Both the position numbers and the translations under genes were made by a program. From assembly GCA_030761205.1 (NCBI GenBank), contig JAULJL010000005.1, positions 8,519,501-8,583,500 of the forward strand: a DNA stretch of 64,000 nucleotides, in the 5' to 3' direction. The notes below the pieces were generated by a model. It did not search any database, had not been told where the DNA came from, and worked only from the letters and a program-made list of their open reading frames with translations. Below, in pieces: positions 20,820-34,679 of this stretch (the first letter of the stretch is position 1; each line of letters begins with the position of its first letter). This DNA comes from Fremontodendron californicum (Eukaryota; Streptophyta; Magnoliopsida; Malvales; Malvaceae).

Positions 20820-23016
20820 AAAGGGAAAAAAAATAAGATTTTAAAAAAGTGACAATAACAAAAAGCAAATGCACAAAACTATAATCAGTTATAAGAATAC
20901 TTTATCAAATTTTCCCTTTATTATCCATCTTTTTATCCTACCAAAGGGTAGGCTTCCTTGTATTCTATCCATGCTTGACTCTAAACCAAGGTCTTCCCTT
21001 CTTAAAAGGGAACAGCACTGAAGGCAAACAGCCTTAATACAGCCAATGAGCTTCTAAATTTTGCTTATCAGTAGTCAAATTAATGCAAACAAGAATATAT
21101 TCCCAAAAGGCATAATATTTCAATAAATTAACAATGCATCACTTCAAGTATCATCTTCCTATGGTCAAATTAACAACCCTAAACTCATACAAGGATCAAG
21201 CCTGAGCTCGGACCCTCATTGATACGAGTATGACCCAGGAAAGACAAAAACGAGTATAAGTTACAACAAAATCTGCATGAAAGCAGTATTCACAATGCAT
21301 TCAATATTGTGTAATACAGACTCAAATCAAAGCTTCAGCATTTTTATATCATTAACGTCCTTTTTTATTCAAAAGGAGCAGGATGAACATATGAATAACA
21401 ACTTCGAAAACAACTCCTTCATATTATGAAACAAATAACATTTTTCCATCTAGACATACTGGTTACTATCCATTTCCTGCTTCCAGATGTAAACAGTGCT
21501 TCAACCCAGGATGAATGGATCCCATGAACAAAATTTTGTGCAAAACTCATATTCTAATAGAAAAGAATCTTTTAATTTTATTAGGCACTTTAATGTGAAA
21601 GATAAGTTACTTCACAGAAAGACGATCAACAGCATTCTAGCCAAATTTAGGCGGCATTGCCTCTCGGACCAAATTACCCTACATATCATATGATGAGAAC
21701 CAATTGATAACCACCAAATAGAAATTAATCAACACAACTTTCTATTATTAAGGAAAATATAACTATGCATTGTAAATTATAAGGGGAAAAAATCACAGCA
21801 CTCAGCAGGTTTGATTATATCTTTGGCACATTTTAAAGTAAAGGTTTGGAGGGTTTGGATGAAGGAGTAGGCTACAGAGGCTTATCCATAGTTTCTAATT
21901 GATTAAAAAAAATTCTGCAGATATAATTATGAAGAAATCATTATCAAAGGTTGAATTCAAATCAAGTAAAATACCATTTTAAGAAAACATCAGTGACTTT
22001 TTCAATCTTGATCTTCTATTCATCTCAACACCATCTCCTGCTGTAGTTGTTTTTAAAATAAAAATCAATGTAAGAAATTGTCAATTTCTCTTATCAGGTA
22101 AAACTTATGTCAAGTCATTAAATTCTTCTAAAAGTTATATTTATTAAACAGTTTCATACTGGTCCCAATAATAACCTAAAATTTAGGATTAAAAAGCAAT
22201 TAGAGATTCAAATATAAAGTGAGGTCTATTAGACTAGCCTTGGATGAACTCGTATTTTTTACTTGGTGACTTTCTAACAAGAACCAAATGAACCTGAAGT
22301 AACCAATTAGAATTAGTTTTTTTTGTACACTTAAACAGGAATCTAAAACTTCCAAAGGCGGTTTTAAATGTTTGCCATGTGACCATTTAATTATAGGTCT
22401 TAACTTGGTAATCCAAACAGTCAAAATGGATTCATGGCAAACTTTAACAGAGATTTTCAAGTTTTTTTTTTTTTTTACACACAATGGGAGGCATGCCATC
22501 CCAGAAACCGAACGGGTGACCTTCAAGATGGAGTCTTAAGTTCTAACCATTGGCATGTCACCGCCAATGGATAGGATATATGTTTTACTTATAACCATTA
22601 TCTGCTAAAATTCTGTAATGTCTTGAAAAAAGTTGGTAGTTACTAGTATAATTTTTTGTTTGTTCTTGTCTTCCACACTCTCACTTAATTATAAACTCAA
22701 TATATCCATTAATCCAACATGCAATTTTAATAACGGTAAACTTGTTAACATCTAATATATACTATACATTTTTTTACTTCATTCTAGAAAAAAAGAAAAA
22801 AAAAACAAAAACAAAATCATATTAGAAACATACAGAGCCCTGGAGAATTCAACTAAAAAGAAAAGGAAACAACATTTTTAAGGAAGAAAAACAAGAAAAT
22901 GAAATTAATTCAACAATTGAAGCTAAAATCTCAGCAAATCTTTAACATGCAACAAATTAAGATTTAAGGAAAAAAGAAAGAACAAAAGAAAGAAAGAAGA
23001 AGTCATCAGTCGTCAC
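20820..23016 (-). other. 5' UTR intron of the F-box/kelch gene
   Basis: The minus strand has an acceptor CCCTTTCTAG|GGAATAG about 37 bases before the ATG and a donor CTCAAG|GTGACG at 23016/23017. The 2.2 kb between them is AT-rich with no coding frame, as is usual for leader introns in this family. Intron retention near the acceptor would explain why no coding sequence lies upstream. Splice sites are predicted from sequence only. Confidence 0.65.
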
Positions 23017-23230
23017 CTTGAGTGAATCAAAATCCGATTCTTTCGTCCCCGGAAATTTCGGCGAAACTCGATCTCTGACCAAATATTCAAAAAACACAAA
23101 AAAAGAAAAAGAAAAACCCTAATTCACATTACTCTAAAGTCTAAAGCTTCGATTATCCCAAATTTTACAATTTCTCTCTCTTCCTTTCTTTTCCTCTCTC
23201 TCTCCGTTTTTTTAAGCTTTCGGTTTTTGC
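23017..23230 (-). promoter_or_regulatory. leader exon and core promoter of the F-box/kelch gene
   Basis: The minus strand has a TATATATATATGG stretch near 23262-23275, then a CT-rich leader with GAAAGGAAGAGAGAG and GATTAGGG-type text (AATTAGGGTTT near 23115), ending at the donor CTCAAG|GTGACG. The right limit is approximate. Beyond it lie AT and GA/CT microsatellites (23264-23300, 23330-23375) and AT-rich DNA to 23899 with no gene. Confidence 0.5.
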
Positions 23231-23909
23231 ATGATAAGAATCTCATTCTCATTCTCATCCATATATATATATTAATATATTAATATATTTTATTTTATAA
23301 TATGTAAATAGGATTTTTATCATCTTTCACTTTCTCTATCTCTCTCTAAAAACTCAGAGAAAGACAGAGAGAGAGGAAGTTAGTTTTTTTTTTTTAAAAA
23401 TTAATATTCTCAATTTTAATACTAATAATAATATTTTTCCTTTTTCTTTAAAAGCAATGAAAACAGAGATTCTATCAACAGTTTTCTAACGTTTATAGCT
23501 TTTCCTTCTTTTTCTTTTTCTTTTTTTAAATAATAGTAATAATTTGTTTTTTTTTTTTTTTCTCGTTTTCATGTTTCACCGCATTTTTTTCTTGCTGTCC
23601 GTAAAATTTTGTTCTTCTTCTTCTAGCTTTACCTTTTTAATTAATTTATTTAATTAAGTTATTGACTAGTCAACTTCTTTTCCTCTTCCTTTTTCACTCA
23701 AACGCTTACTTAACTGCTAGTGCTAGTAGTGTTCATCATGCACGTGCTTCTTGCTTTTCTGGTTTTTTATTTATTTATTAAAAACAATTTTGTATCTAAT
23801 ATTTTCATCAAACCAAATTTTAAACTCCGTCCAATTAAGATTTAAAATTTCAATATACTTTCAATTCAATATTTTGTATTTTATTTTAAATAATTTATTT
23901 TTTTAATAA

Positions 23910-24093
23910 GGGTTTTGTGAACGAGTGCCCTTAGGACACTTTTTAAGATTAATTAATATACTATTTATAGTAATAATATTATATTAAATGCAGAAATTGA
24001 TAATTTTATTCATCATTTTTAATACATTGATTGAAGATATTACTAAATTTAGTAACCTTAAAGAATACTTTTAGGACACTCGTTAACAAAATC
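23910..24093. mobile_element. Mutator-type MITE with 10-bp target duplication
   Basis: The 184-bp element starts GGGTTTTGTGAACGAGTGCCC and ends with the inverted match GGACACTCGTTAACAAAATC. It is flanked by TTTTTAATAA at 23900-23909 and 24094-24103. A 9-11-bp target duplication with TIRs and no gene indicates a Mutator-like MITE; family assignment is inference. Confidence 0.85.
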
Positions 24094-24518
24094 TTTTTAA
24101 TAAATACATTTTTATTTGGTAACAAAGTCTTATTATTTAGTTCCATTACTTTTATTTGTAATTCACTTTCTCCAAGTTCCAACCAACTTTTGGTAGCTTT
24201 GATTCATGGTTTATGACTAGTGACATCAAATTTGATGGTCTATTTATAGTAATAATATTATATTAAATGCAGAAATTGATAATTTTATTTATCATTTTTA
24301 ATACATTGATTGAAAATATTACTAAATTTAGTAACCTTAAAAAATACTTTTAGGACACTCGTTAACAAAATTCTTTTAATAAATACATTTTTATTTGGTA
24401 ACAAAGTCTTATTAATTAGTTCCATTACTTTTATTTGTAATTCACTTTCTCCAAGTTCCAACCAACTTTTGGTAGCTTTGATTCATGGTTTATGACTAGT
24501 GACATCAAATTTGATGGT
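23961..24518. repeat. 279-bp tandem duplication overlapping a MITE
   Basis: Two adjacent near-identical copies, 23961-24239 and 24240-24518, each starting CTATTTATAGTAATAATATT and ending TTTGATGGT. The duplicated unit begins inside the MITE and extends past its right end, so the right half of the MITE and its target repeat are doubled. Similar 61-codon frames in both copies are not genes. Confidence 0.93.
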
Positions 24519-24770
24519 CATGATTCGAATGAAATCCATGTTGTTCATTGTAAAAGTTTGAATTAAAGGTGTTCAATTGTTATATCAAATTCAAATCGAG
24601 TTTAGATATGATATAATATCTTTATGTTTGTTGAAATTTAACTCGATTTAATAATTCGAATATTAAATTCTATTTAAGTTCATTCTTATTAATAAATGTT
24701 ATAGTCCAAGCATGTCCAAATAATTTTTTTTAGAAAACTTTTAAAAAACAAAAATATGATAAATTTTAAT

Positions 24771-24953
24771 GGATTTATATTTGATGCACTGTCAGTGTAT
24801 AAATCTATCACTGACAGTGCATCCTACTATGTCACTTGTCGGGTTAGGGGTTAGAGATTAGTGGTTAGTGATTAGTTTTTTAATGAGGTGTCAGTATAGG
24901 ATTCATTGTCAGTGTATAAACCTATACACTGACAATATATCAAATACAAACCC
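24771..24953. mobile_element. Mutator-type MITE with 9-bp target duplication
   Basis: The 183-bp element begins GGATTTATATTTGATGCACT and ends as the inverted repeat ...CAATATATCAAATACAAACCC. It is flanked by AATTTTAAT at 24762-24770 and 24954-24962. CACTGTCAGTGTATA-type arms repeat internally, so it can fold almost end to end. No coding capacity. Confidence 0.85.
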
Positions 24954-24962
24954 AATTTTAAT

Positions 24963-27900
24963 TTTGATATTTAATATTTTTACTTTTATTAAGTTTTAAA
25001 ATATAAATAACCTAACATATTTTTTTAATATTGAAACTTTAGTCCTTAATTGGGTATAAATGAAAAATGAGGTCTTAAAATTTGATTTTGTATAAAAATG
25101 AGGTCCAAAAATTGGTTTTAGCCTTTGTCCTTTACTTCACCATTTCTTTTTTTTTTTTTTTTTTTTTTTCATTCTTTTATCCTTTCCAAATTAAATACAT
25201 ATATGTTTTTGTAAATCTCATTTCATTTATTTTAGAATTCTAACTAGAGATTTTTTAAAAACATATTCAGTTTTTTTTTCTTCATAAAAAAATGCATAAT
25301 CAACTTCTAGATATGTGTTTCTTTGAAGTTTTTTTTCTTCAACAAAAAATAGAACTTTGACTTTTAAAAAAACTTATATATGTACCTATCATTAATCTAA
25401 TAAATGTTTAAGATTCAATAACAAATATTGAATGAGCTATATAAAAATAAATGTTGATTATTAAATCAATTAAATTTTTGAGTGATAATAAATTTTCTAA
25501 AATATTGAATAAAGACATATTAAAGACTTTTAAATGTGAAGTTAAACTATTTTTTTAATTCATAATTATATATTTTTAATTTATGTAATATTTATATAAT
25601 AAATTAATAATATAAAAATAAAACTATTATCCGTGCATCACATCGGATTAAAGTTAATTAATAAATGTTTAAGATTCAAGAACAAATACAATTTGACGCC
25701 AATAATAAGGAGAAACAAATCTTATAATGACATTCTAACAATTTCTTATTCAAAGTTAACCTAATGAGATCATTAAGATGAGTTTGTTATGTGTGTATGC
25801 AAATATTAAAAGCAATCTCCTCAATTGCATAACCTCTATTTGGCTTGCCACGTATGTGGCAAGTTGTTTTTTCTTTTTTTTTTTTTTGTGGTAAAGAAAG
25901 AAAAAAAAAAGAGACAGAAAAGCAAAAAAAAAAAAAGGGGAAAAGAAATATCTTTGTATTCATGTCGTGTTAAAGATGTATCTTTTGATAATCGTCATTC
26001 ACAATGTAAACACTTTCTTAACATTTATGTCAATTAATATGTTTCCACTAGTGAGCTTGATGTTTAGTTTAATTGGTTCATGCAGTCATCTATAAGATGT
26101 GGTATCTAATAAGTTTGGGATTTGAATTCTAGCATTTGCAACATTTCTACTATTCCTAGACTGCGATCTTCTTGTAAAAAAAAAAATGATCCCATTAGTG
26201 GATAATTATATTACCATTATGTAAAGTGCTTATTGCATGAGATGTTATTTTTTTGTTCATTACTCCATATTTTTTAGATTATTTTGATAAAAAAAGCTTT
26301 TGTATGGAGAGAATATATATTACTATGATGCAAGATATATTAGAAATTTAATTAATTATTTTAATTCTTTCTTTAATAAATTATGCTCATAAAATAGAAA
26401 TAAGATGATATAGTTCTTTTTGTTGTATATGCACTTTAAGATTTTAATGTATTATTTGTTAATTTGATTGAGAAATATGTGACTATACTCATTCAAAGTT
26501 TTTGCCACTTACTAAATAATTGTTATTGATAACAATTTATATCCAATTGACAATCTCATTTCAATAATGGTTAGTAAGAAATGTTTTCAAAATCAACCAT
26601 GATTGTGATCTTTATGTATATATATTATTCCCGCGCCATGCACGGATCGATTTTTGAATCTTTTGATATAAAAGTATTTTTAATTAGTATTTAATTTGTA
26701 ATTTATTATATTCAATTAATATAGTTTTTTTTAAACATAAAAAAATCAATTGAGCCTTAAGCTAAATATTGAGAGTCCTCTCTCATCCCATAATAATTTT
26801 CTTTTTTAGACATTTTGAAAGAATTAATTAAGATAAGTGTATTTAATTATAATAAATAATTATTTAATAATTTCAATAATTAAAATATTAATTCCAATAC
26901 AAAATATATTTCAAAATCGAACTTTTAAGATGTTCAGATGAAAAAAAGTTATCTTTCTTTGTATAGTTCCATGCCTAATCTCCATCTATATAAAAAAGAA
27001 TTAAATTATTATATTATTGAGATTAATATATGATAACTAAATATATAATTTGTTTTTATATTTTGATCAAAATTGCTTCTATATTAATAGTTATTTAATA
27101 GTTTAGAACATTTAAATCTAAATAGAAAGACAAAACCAATGTTATGTCCTGAATTCATGTATTTTAAATTTTTTAAAAGTTAAATATGAAATTTAATTTC
27201 GTATTAACTACAATATTTACTATTATTTTAACTTTTAAGAACATGTTTAGTTTGCGTTTTATTTTAATATAGATTTTATAACATAAATATATACACATTT
27301 ACCACAAATTATAAATACATATTTTTTATCTTATTATTACTCGATATTTAACATTTAAATTGCTCGTAATTAACATGATATAAGAACCAATCATTCTATT
27401 CCGCCCTCAAATTTTTTTTTCCTCTCTCCCTCTTTTTCCTTTTACCAAGCTATAGTAAATTAAAACATTATTTAGTTTATAGTTATATATTTACACATAC
27501 AAAATTTATAATTATGAAGGTATAAATCATTAATAGCTATGATTCTAAAGTTATCCTTATAATTTACAGATTATTTTTAAATTTTTGTAAATAACATTTT
27601 ATGAAAGGAATTTTTTTTTGCGTCTATGTGGACAGAAAATTAAGTAATGTTGTCTATTTAGTATTTTTCTTATGAATTTTCAATATTATTGTTTTTTATA
27701 AATGCATTTGAAATATATACATTAGATTACATATACAATAGTGTTTTATGAATTTTCAAAATCACTGTTTCGTATAAAGGCTAAAGTACACTATGGATTG
27801 ATGTGGATTGAGAGTGGCCCTGATGTTTAAATTTTGACATTTAACTACCTTGTGCATTATTTCCATTAGCACTTACCTTATTTCTGTTAATTTTAACACT

Positions 27901-30900
27901 AACACCGTTATTTTTTTTTTTTCTTCTTTTGTTTACCAGTAGCCTTTTTCTATTCTTTCTTTTTTTTTTTTATTTCTTCTTTTGTTTAAATTTAGAAATC
28001 ATGATTAGAACACTAACCAGAGTCACATAATTCAAGTTACACTTCCCCATTTGCCTGACATGAAATATTTTTCCTTCTTAACAATTATGTGTTGTACACT
28101 TGTACCAAAAAATATCAAATTCTATAAAATCTATTTCTTTGGGGCATGTTATCAAATAGCTCCCTAGTAATCCTTAATCCCCAATTTTTATTTTTGCACC
28201 ATTAATTACAAGAAAGTAATAATAATAATTTATTAGACTAAACAAATGATTAAAATAAACATTAAACCCCAAGTATAATTTTAAGAGAAATGTTAAAAGG
28301 TGCTTACTGACATGTTAAAGTACTATTTATATAAAAAAAAATTATAATTAATGATTTCTCTTTTCTTTAAAAAAAAAAAATTGATAAGAATAATGTATTA
28401 AATGAAAATATTTTCTTATAAAAAATGAAAAAATATTTTTTAAAATAAAAATTTAACTAATCTTTAACTATGTTTACAATCGTATGTTAACTGAATAATT
28501 TTTTTAAAAAATATATATATATATATTAAATTGCCAACCAAATGGAATTATTACTAATATTCCATGAAATTGAAAGTCTTAACTTTATAATAATAATAAT
28601 AATAAAGTATTTTCTCTAAGTTGAAATCTTTTAATTCTATAAGCAAGTTTAAAAAATTACCGTATGTCTTATTTAATTTTTAAATTATTTTTTATTTTAT
28701 TAAATAATTGTAATATATTATTTTATTAATTATATTTGTGAAATTTAAAAATTGATAAATAAGATAATTTCTATTCCTCCTATTTAACATTCTAATTGTG
28801 TGAAGAATAGTCATAGACCAAAACAAGCCCACGCTCCCCTTAAACAATTATGAAACATTTAGTATTAGTAGAACTTAAAGTAAAAATTAGTATGAGTTTA
28901 TGTATATAACTAAACTTTTGAGGAACTGAAAGCATTTAGCACGCACTACTGCCAATCTCTAAGCAAATAAAAGAAGAATCAATATAAACAAACATTCATA
29001 AACACCACCATATTCTTTGTGAGTTACCTAAATGATGAAATAAACTTGGGCGCTAGCCAGATGCAGCCCCCCAACAATGTCCGGATAGGAAAATTTACTT
29101 GATCTAATTTCTTGGAAATAGAATCTATCATGCAATTGCTTGACTCCATAGGTGAAAAACAACAGCGAACTCAAAAATAAAATGCCATCAATTTATTGAA
29201 TGCTGATAGTGAGAGAATCTAGTCTCTGATTCTAAGAAATTTAGGTAAAATTGTACACACAACTTTTATGCCTCTGAAAATAAAGCAATGAAAAGATTAG
29301 GAGTCAAATAATAAATTTTAATTTATCAGGAATGTGAGTACAATCTCATATACAGTCAATATTTTTTGTTTTTGTTTAATTTTCATAAAAGAAAGAATAA
29401 ACATGCGTTACAAAGGAGCAAAGAAAGCCCTTTTAATTAGTTATATGTACATAGTACACTAGCAAAAATGAATAAACAAACAAAGACATATTTACATAAA
29501 CAAAAATTGAAAGAATATTACATGAAATTGAGAATCATCACCAGCTTTTTCAGGCAAGTAAATGAGATCTTACCATCAAAGTTGTCGTTGCATTAAAATA
29601 TAATTCAATCTTCAAAAGTAATTTTAAAAAGAAAGGGCTTTAACCCACTAATCAAACATTAATTCATGAAAATTAAGAAATATTGCATTCCGGTGATCAT
29701 TGGGTAGAAAATTACAAAGAAAGAAAAGAAATGTTTTACAAAATAAGCAAAGAAAGCTTTTTAAGCTTCAATTATATTTTTCCACAATAGAATTTTGTTG
29801 TGATTGAAATGCTATATATAGAAGAGATCCAAATGAAATATACAAAAGAAATTGTAACGGTAAAGTAGTATTACACACAATAAGTTTTAATTGAAACTCT
29901 TACTCTAAAATCAATTTTTAAAAGAATTAAAAATTAATAATTAAGGTAATGTAACAGCAAGTTAGAAAAATACTAAATACGCAATAAAACATTGAAATGT
30001 AACGGTTAACAATACAAATGAGTTTTAATTTTAGTAAAAGTTAATATATATAGAGTAACATTTAAAATACAATTAATTAAATTAAATGTGTAATAATAAA
30101 ATTGTAAAAAAATAATCATATTTCTAACAATTTTTTTTTTTATATAAAAAATAAGGCATATTGATTTTTTATTAATAATATATATTTGATATTAACCCAT
30201 CAAATTAAATAGCCAAATAAAAAAATCAACAAAAATAAAATCAAAGTTTTACCTGCCAATCAAAGATAATAAATCATCACAAAAAAACTCAAAATTTTAT
30301 AATTGCAATATAACTCATTGAAATATTTTAAATAAATCAAAACACATTTATAAAAAAACTAACCACATTGATGTAAAACCTAAGTGAAACTCCCTCAATA
30401 ATATCAAATTTTAAAAGTATTAAAAACAATAATTACAAAAATTAAAAAAGTTTAATTTATCTCTATTTACTACAAAATGGATATAGTAATATAGATTTAC
30501 TATAAAATGGAGTAGGAAATATAGAATATATTATATAGACTCTAAATAAATTTGATTTTGAATACCTATTTTGTCCCTATTTATTCTAATAGGGAGCTGA
30601 AAATATATAGTAACTAAGTTTTTATTCAAATTTAATCAATTTAAAATATCTAAATTAAATTACCCTATTTATTCTAGATTGGATATGGTTAACGTTAAAA
30701 TATATAAAAGAAAAGAGAAAGTAATCCAAAATCTTTTTATACTAAAATGAAATAAATTTTAATAAAAATATCTTAAAATGTCAAATAAATCCAATTTATC
30801 TTATTAATGTATTAATGTTTAAATTACTCAAAATTTTCAACATAAATAACTAATTTAAAAATATTTATCTTACTCTTGAATGGAGCTGGAAATATATTAT

Positions 30901-31176
30901 CTAATTTATCTTATTAATGTTTAAATTACTCAAAAAATTTCAACATAAATAAATAATTTATCTTATTTATTCTAAAACCAAAATTATTCTTTAGAGAATC
31001 CCCTATTTACTCTAAAAGAAAATGAGAAAACCAAAAAAGGTTTTTTTAAAATACCTATCTTACCCTTATTTACTTGGGATGGGAGCTAAAAATATATTAT
31101 TATATTTCATATTATTTTGACCCTATTTACTCCTATTAGGAGCTGAAAATTTAGTATTATATAGATATAGATTTTA
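24963..31176. other. 6.2 kb of AT-rich intergenic DNA
   Basis: No convincing gene on either strand. Poly-T, poly-A, (AT)n and (AAT)n tracts are common. From about 30430 to 31165 a degenerate motif of the form CCCTATTTACTCTAATAGGGAGCTGAAAA (given here in consensus pieces) recurs about six times at uneven spacing. A transposon-like sentence starts near 27778 (GGCTAAAGTACACTATGGAT), but I cannot find its other end. Confidence 0.5.
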
Positions 31177-31327
31177 GGTTTTTCTAGCTAAAAAATGAAA
31201 AATCTTTTATTTAAAATATCGTTATTTTCAGATTAAATTTTAAAATCCGCTTGTTTTAAAACTAGTTGGGAAATAGCCATCCCCTATGACGATTTCCCAG
31301 CGTAAAATTTTCAAAATTTTTAAAAAA

Positions 31328-31369
31328 CACCAAGGGAAATCGCCATGGGGGTGGCGATTTCCCTTGGTG
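31328..31369. repeat. perfect 18-bp hairpin in the left TIR of MULE 1
   Basis: CACCAAGGGAAATCGCCA (31328-31345) and TGGCGATTTCCCTTGGTG (31352-31369) are exact inverted repeats around a 6-base TGGGGG loop. The same motif recurs in the other three MULE ends. Confidence 0.95.
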
Positions 31370-31809
31370 GTATATATTTTTTTATACTTAAATTAAAAAA
31401 AATTGCAAATTTATTTTTAAATATTGTATTTTAATTTTAAAATTGTAAATTAAATAAAAAAATTATAATAAAAATTTTTTTTAAAAAATTAAAAATCCAA
31501 TTGTATATTTCTTATTTAAATTTTATGAAACTTTTTTTTTAAATTTTTTAGTTAAATTTTACTATATACCCTTTTAAAACAAATAAATAATAATAAAATC
31601 AAAAAATCAAAATCAAAATTTTTTGAAGGCAACGGTAACTTGACCGTTGTCTTCAAAATCCCCTCCCCTCCCCTCCCCTCCCCCACACACATACACTACT
31701 CTTCTATAAATAACCCCCTTCATTTTTTACAACTTATTTTTATTTTCTTTCTTCTTTCTAAAGTCAATTTTTTTTAACCAACAATTTTTTTCTACAACAA
31801 TATTTACAA

Positions 31810-34365
31810 ATGGCTTGATCATCACTATGAGGTTGCAAGAAAATCACATATCGGAGGTTATATTTAAAGAGGTAAGTAAATTGTTGTAATATTATTTGTA
31901 TTACATTATCAATTTTTAGTAATTTTTTAATTATTATTATTTTGTAATTTTATAGTTTTATAATTTAATATTTTTTATATTTTTAAATTTTTAATTATTA
32001 TAGTTTTATCATTTATTAATTAGTATTTTTTTTCATTTTATAGTTTTATAATTATTTATTTTTTATATTATTTAATTTTTTATTATTATAGTTTTTTAAT
32101 TTTTTAATTATTATTGTTTTTTAATTTTATAGTTTTATATAATTTTAATTTTTATATTGTATTATTTTTTATTATTATAGTTTTATAATTTTTTAATTAT
32201 TATTGTTTTTTCATTTTATAGTTATTTATTTTTTATATTATTTAATTATTTAATAATTATATAAATAATTTTAAAATTTTATATTATTATTGTTTTGTTA
32301 TTTTATAGTTTTAGAATTTTTTTAATTTTTATATTGTTTAATTTTTTAATTATTATAGTTTTATAATATATTAATTTTTATTATTATTATTTAATTTAAT
32401 TTAATTAATTATCAACATGATACTCGTCGCGTGTTACGTTCGAGAAAATTTACATTGGAGGACCCGCATCCATCTATTGTCGACCACTTAAGAAGAGCCG
32501 AATTTTATCACGCAACTCAAATTCGACGATTTTTGATACAACCCGACTTAATCAGTGCGTTGATCGAACGATGGAGACCGAGACGCACACTTTTCATTTT
32601 CCATTTGGTGAATACACGGTAACTCTAGAAGATGTTGCGCTTCAACTTGGACTTCCGGTCCATGACGATGCAGTTACAGGCAGAAGCTTGCTAGACTGGA
32701 ATGAAGAGTGTCAAAATCTATTGGGCTCGGTACCTCCAGATGAGTATGTATCTGGCTCAACGGTGAGACTAAATTGGTTGAAATCCTTTCAAAATCTTCC
32801 ATTACACGCAACTGAAGAACAGATACAATATACTGCTAGAGCATATATTTTACGTTTGATTGGAGGATTACTGATGCCTGACAAATCGAGCAGTCGGGTA
32901 CATTTAATGTATCTTCCATTACTACGTGATTTAGAGCATGCGGCAAATTATAGTTGGGGTTCTGCGTGTTTGGCTGTTTTGTATAGAGAACTATGCCGGG
33001 CTACAGTTCCAAAAAGCCATGACATAGGTGGATGTTTAGTGCTTCTACAATCATGGGCTTGGTATCGACTGCCATTTCTTGCTCCGCGCGTGGATGTTTC
33101 GGCTGTATACCCCATTGCAAGCAGGTAATAATCTTTACTATTTTATTAATTTTGTATGAACTTGTATTTTTATAGGTCTATTAAGATTTTATATGCATTT
33201 TAACAGGTGGAGTAGGAGTAGGAATAGAGATTTTACTGAGACTCCGACCGACCTTGCAAGTATAAGATTGCGACTAGATCGAGTAGGATATGATAAGGTA
33301 AATATTTCGATTGTTACATTCAAGTATTTTTGTATTTAATCCATATGAAACTAATAATTTGTAATAATTATTCGCAGTTTCTGTGGATGCCATATTCCTC
33401 AAGTGAAATTATGGCATGCCTCCCATCGGATGCCTACAATAATTGTAATATATGGAAAGCAAACACAGCATTGATATGCTTTACAGATGTAGTGTGACAC
33501 CAAACTGACAGGGTGTTGCGACAATTTGGGATGCAACAACCAATTCCTGTAGCCCCAGTGAACCTTGATAAGCTTCACAAGATCGACATATGTGGTCGTC
33601 ATGAGGAATTCTGGCCTGCGAAGCATGAACATTGGATCCATTGGTGGAATATACGTTGTCAACGAATTTCGATAGGTTATCCGATTGTTGGTAATAATTT
33701 CAACCCATCTGATGATTACATAGAATGAAGGTCGGCCTTTTGTTTGTCCACCGTCGGTGTATGAGGATGTTAGGAGTATGCCATTTACCGGACGAACTTC
33801 AACTCCAGTCCCTCCTACACAGGATATGGAAGCTCCTAGACCTAGCCGACAACGTGGGCGGATGCGTCAACCGGCCTCATCGGAGTTCACAGCGCCGAGG
33901 ATGTCATTTAGTCATCCTGAACCTGAACGGGATCATGGAGTACCATCCAGTCATCGTTATTCCGTCAGTCACCCCGGATATGACGTTGATGAGTGTTACC
34001 GACCATCACCGCCAATGATGAGATTAGATGACTAGCTCCCCATCCTAAGTCCAAGTTCAACATATCTAACATCAATGTATCAGTTTGGAACCCCTGCGTC
34101 AGCATTTGATGGTACATCATTTCTGGGTCTATCTAGTAGTCAGGTTCCTATTATGGGTGAACTAGGTGTTGGCTTCTCCAGCAGTGGGTTTCAAATCTTT
34201 GATACAGAAGAAATGATTGATGACATACAACCGTAACCAGTGGCGGTTACAGCAAGAGGTCGTGGTCGACCGCGAATACGTGCCACTGACGAGGTTGAAT
34301 GACGGGTCCAACCACCACGCACTATAAGAGCTCGACACTGTTGCTCTACACCACGCAATAATTAG
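31810..34365 (+). pseudogene. plant mobile domain (PMD) gene of MULE 1, broken
   Basis: Comparison with MULE 2 gives the exon plan: exon 1 31810-31871, exon 2 about 32419-33124, exon 3 33207-33297, exon 4 from 33378. Exon 2 reads the PMD core: LEDVALQLGLPVHDD, AYILRLIGGLLMPDKSSS, LPLLRDLEHAANYSWGSA and LVLLQSWAWYRLPFLA. Damage: TGA at codon 3 and a 1-base deletion in exon 1, the exon 2 acceptor changed from CAG to CAT near 32417, a 1-base deletion near 32575, and TGA at 33495-33497. Downstream to 34365 remnants of a C-terminal region remain, rich in Pro and Arg with an AT-hook-like RGRGRPRIR. PMD proteins include the MAIN/MAIL1 silencing factors and many transposon-borne relatives. Confidence 0.85.
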
Positions 34366-34679
34366 AATAAATGTACTTTTATCAATATAACGAGAATAAT
34401 ATATTTTAAATTTGTAATATATAAATTCATATGTTTTGCATTTCATGTTATTTATTTTAAATTTTTTAGGAAATTAATTGTTATTTTTAATTTTTTTATT
34501 CAGCATATCTAACTAAAATGTTAATGTTGTTATTTAATTTATAAAAATGTAATAAAATATATTATTCAATATATTTTTATAAAATTTCTTAATTTTATAT
34601 AAAATAATAATCCAAATTACATGATAAGTAGAAAAAAAACTTGCATAACATTTTCCCTTAATGGCAAAATATGTAAATA
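34366..34679. other. spacer between the convergent MULE 1 genes
   Basis: 314 bp, very AT-rich, with no coding sequence. The PMD and transposase genes end tail to tail on either side, so both transcripts would terminate here. Confidence 0.6.

Noticed and set aside
24031..24495. Two near-identical 61-codon frames
   Set aside because: They lie in the 279-bp tandem duplication over a MITE, have no start context or family, and reflect DNA duplication only.
25610..26660. CCGTGCATCAC... and CCCGCGCCATGCACGG motifs like the hairpin at Helitron 3' ends
   Set aside because: No CTRR terminus, no matching 5' end and no AT insertion site could be found; too weak to call.
27778..27910. GGCTAAAGTACACT start that resembles a MITE terminus
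   Set aside because: No inverted partner or target duplication found nearby.
30430..31165. Degenerate CCCTATTTACTC / AGGGAGCTGAAA repeats considered as a CRISPR-like or regular array
   Set aside because: Spacing and sequence are irregular, and the genome is a plant nuclear one.
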